39,845 nucleotides of DNA from a virus, in IMG/VR virus record IMGVR_UViG_3300032288_002108, positions 1-39,845 of that record; one strand, given 5' to 3'. A program made the translations under genes and the position numbers. Position 1 is the first letter of the stretch; the number at the start of each line of letters is the position of its first letter. The notes below the pieces were generated by a model. It did not search any database. It saw only the letters and a program-made list of their open reading frames with translations, and was not told where the DNA came from. Shown piece by piece: positions 39,169-39,845 of this stretch.

Positions 39169-39428
39169 GGCTTTTCAATGGTCTCCAGCAGCCTTTTCAT
39201 TTCGGGCAGGCTGATGCCCTCGTTGTTGTGCAAAAAGTTTCCAAGGCGATACGGCGGCCAATTTAGGCGCTGGCGGATATGACCACGATGCAGGCCGTTT
39301 GCCCTCATGCGCTCGCGGACATGCTGGGCGATGTCGGACAGGATCACAGCGCGGCGTTCTTTGGCGTCTGCAAGGTCGCGCTCGGAACGCGACAGAGCAG
39401 CTAGCAGGATTGATTGCTTGGATGGCAT
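39165..39428 (-). CDS. Helix-turn-helix protein, 87 aa
   Basis: After a charged N-terminal helix comes IAQHVRERMRANGLHRGHIRQRLNWPPYRLGNFLHNNEGISLPEMKRLLETIEKP. The order of short helices and the I-S-L-x-E-M-x-R-L-L ending resemble XRE/Cro-type domains, with NGLHRGHIRQRLNWPPYRLGNFL as the turn and recognition helix. Likely an early regulator; target unknown. Confidence 0.65.
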   Translation of the reverse strand: MPSKQSILLAALSRSERDLADAKERRAVILSDIAQHVRERMRANGLHRGHIRQRLNWPPYRLGNFLHNNEGISLPEMKRLLETIEKP

Positions 39429-39468
39429 AGTGAGTGGTTAGACGGGTGGTGAGCCCGGCTCAGGCCGG

Positions 39469-39813
39469 TTAGAACTTGCTCGCTTTGCTGCGAGCCTCCA
39501 ACGTTTCAAGGTTCCGCTCATGGAAAGCGCCACGCCATTCTTCGGCCCATGGCTGGTGCTGCGCCGCCTCGGCGTCACGAAAGCCGATCACGTAACCGGG
39601 GGTGTAAAGGCAAGCGCGGAAAACCGCGACATCTTCAAGGCCAGAAGAAACGATCTTCTCTCCAAGCATGTAAACGTAACCGATACCGCCAAGGCCAAAG
39701 TTGATGCGGGTGACGCAGTAACCAAGAAGAGGCGGCGGCATGTCCTTTTTGTGAGCATAAACCTTGATTTTGCCAAGGGGGCGGGGGCCGGTCCAGCGGT
39801 AGGTGATGCTCAT
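39469..39813 (-). CDS. Hypothetical protein, 114 aa
   Basis: ITYRWTGPRPLGKIKVYAHKKDMPPPLLGYCVTRINFGLGGIGYVYML reads as a beta-rich N-terminal half; the C-terminal half is helical and charged (WAEEWRGAFHERNLETLEARSKASKF). First gene visible in transcription order; ATG 39813 follows a C/A-rich leader with no Shine-Dalgarno. No family recognised. Confidence 0.65.
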   Translation of the reverse strand: MSITYRWTGPRPLGKIKVYAHKKDMPPPLLGYCVTRINFGLGGIGYVYMLGEKIVSSGLEDVAVFRACLYTPGYVIGFRDAEAAQHQPWAEEWRGAFHERNLETLEARSKASKF

Positions 39814-39845
39814 AAGGTGTGTGTTGGTTGACGCCCCAGTATGCC

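Noticed and set aside
1-39845. CRISPR array, insertion sequence or integrase
   Set aside because: No regularly spaced long repeats, no transposase or tyrosine/serine recombinase motifs in any supported frame. The regular 11-bp repeats at 34.8 kb are too short and close.

Overview
This window is a tightly packed stretch of a tailed-phage genome, probably most of one. Every gene I can support reads on the minus strand, so transcription runs from high to low coordinates. The morphogenesis set is podovirus-like: small and large terminase, portal, scaffold, capsid, two tail tubular proteins, three internal (ejection) virion proteins including one of 2352 residues, then a fibre. I see no phage RNA polymerase, DNA polymerase or integrase, so this looks like a T7-type virion built by a phage that uses host RNA polymerase and recombines with a RecT/YqaJ pair. 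The host cannot be named from the sequence. Base composition is GC-rich by eye, and nearly all start codons lack a Shine-Dalgarno sequence and follow C/A-rich leaders. That suggests a host lineage with weak Shine-Dalgarno use; this is inference.

Layout in transcription order (right to left). 39.8-36.1 kb: small accessory or early genes, an HTH protein and an SSB-like protein, mostly joined by ATGA or TAATG overlaps. 36.1-32.7 kb: replication block (small membrane protein, zinc-knuckle protein, a structured RNA leader, HNH protein, replication initiator with two 11-bp iteron arrays, DnaB-type helicase, a 44-aa protein). 32.66-32.18 kb: a self-contained unit with a consensus promoter, two small basic proteins and a strong terminator. 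32.1-25.9 kb: terminases, portal, small head genes, scaffold, then a terminator. 25.7-17.7 kb: promoter-like palindrome, structured leader, capsid, tail tubes, ejection proteins. 17.75-10.7 kb: the giant ejection protein. 10.7-10.16 kb: a 0.5-kb region without a convincing gene. 10.16-7.6 kb: tail appendage genes behind another palindromic element. 7.6-6.2 kb: lysis cassette (membrane proteins, overlapping lipoprotein, M15 endolysin). 6.2-0 kb: accessory genes, RecT, YqaJ exonuclease, and a truncated VRR-NUC nuclease at the left edge.

Main points of interest: (1) a 24-bp hairpin with a U-tract just before the HNH-initiator-helicase genes, whose loop is complementary to upstream sequence and which overlaps two tiny leader ORFs, resembling an attenuator; (2) 11-bp-phased ACGCGT iterons inside the initiator gene, a likely origin; (3) three copies of an 18-bp palindrome placed between a CTTGC box and the start of late gene blocks; (4) an AT-rich ADP-ribosyltransferase-like cassette bounded by duplicated FSLSP motifs inside the giant ejection protein; (5) short repeats located exactly at gene junctions in the accessory regions, as if small genes were exchanged as cassettes; (6) several genes of 23-54 codons revealed by exact stop/start overlaps.
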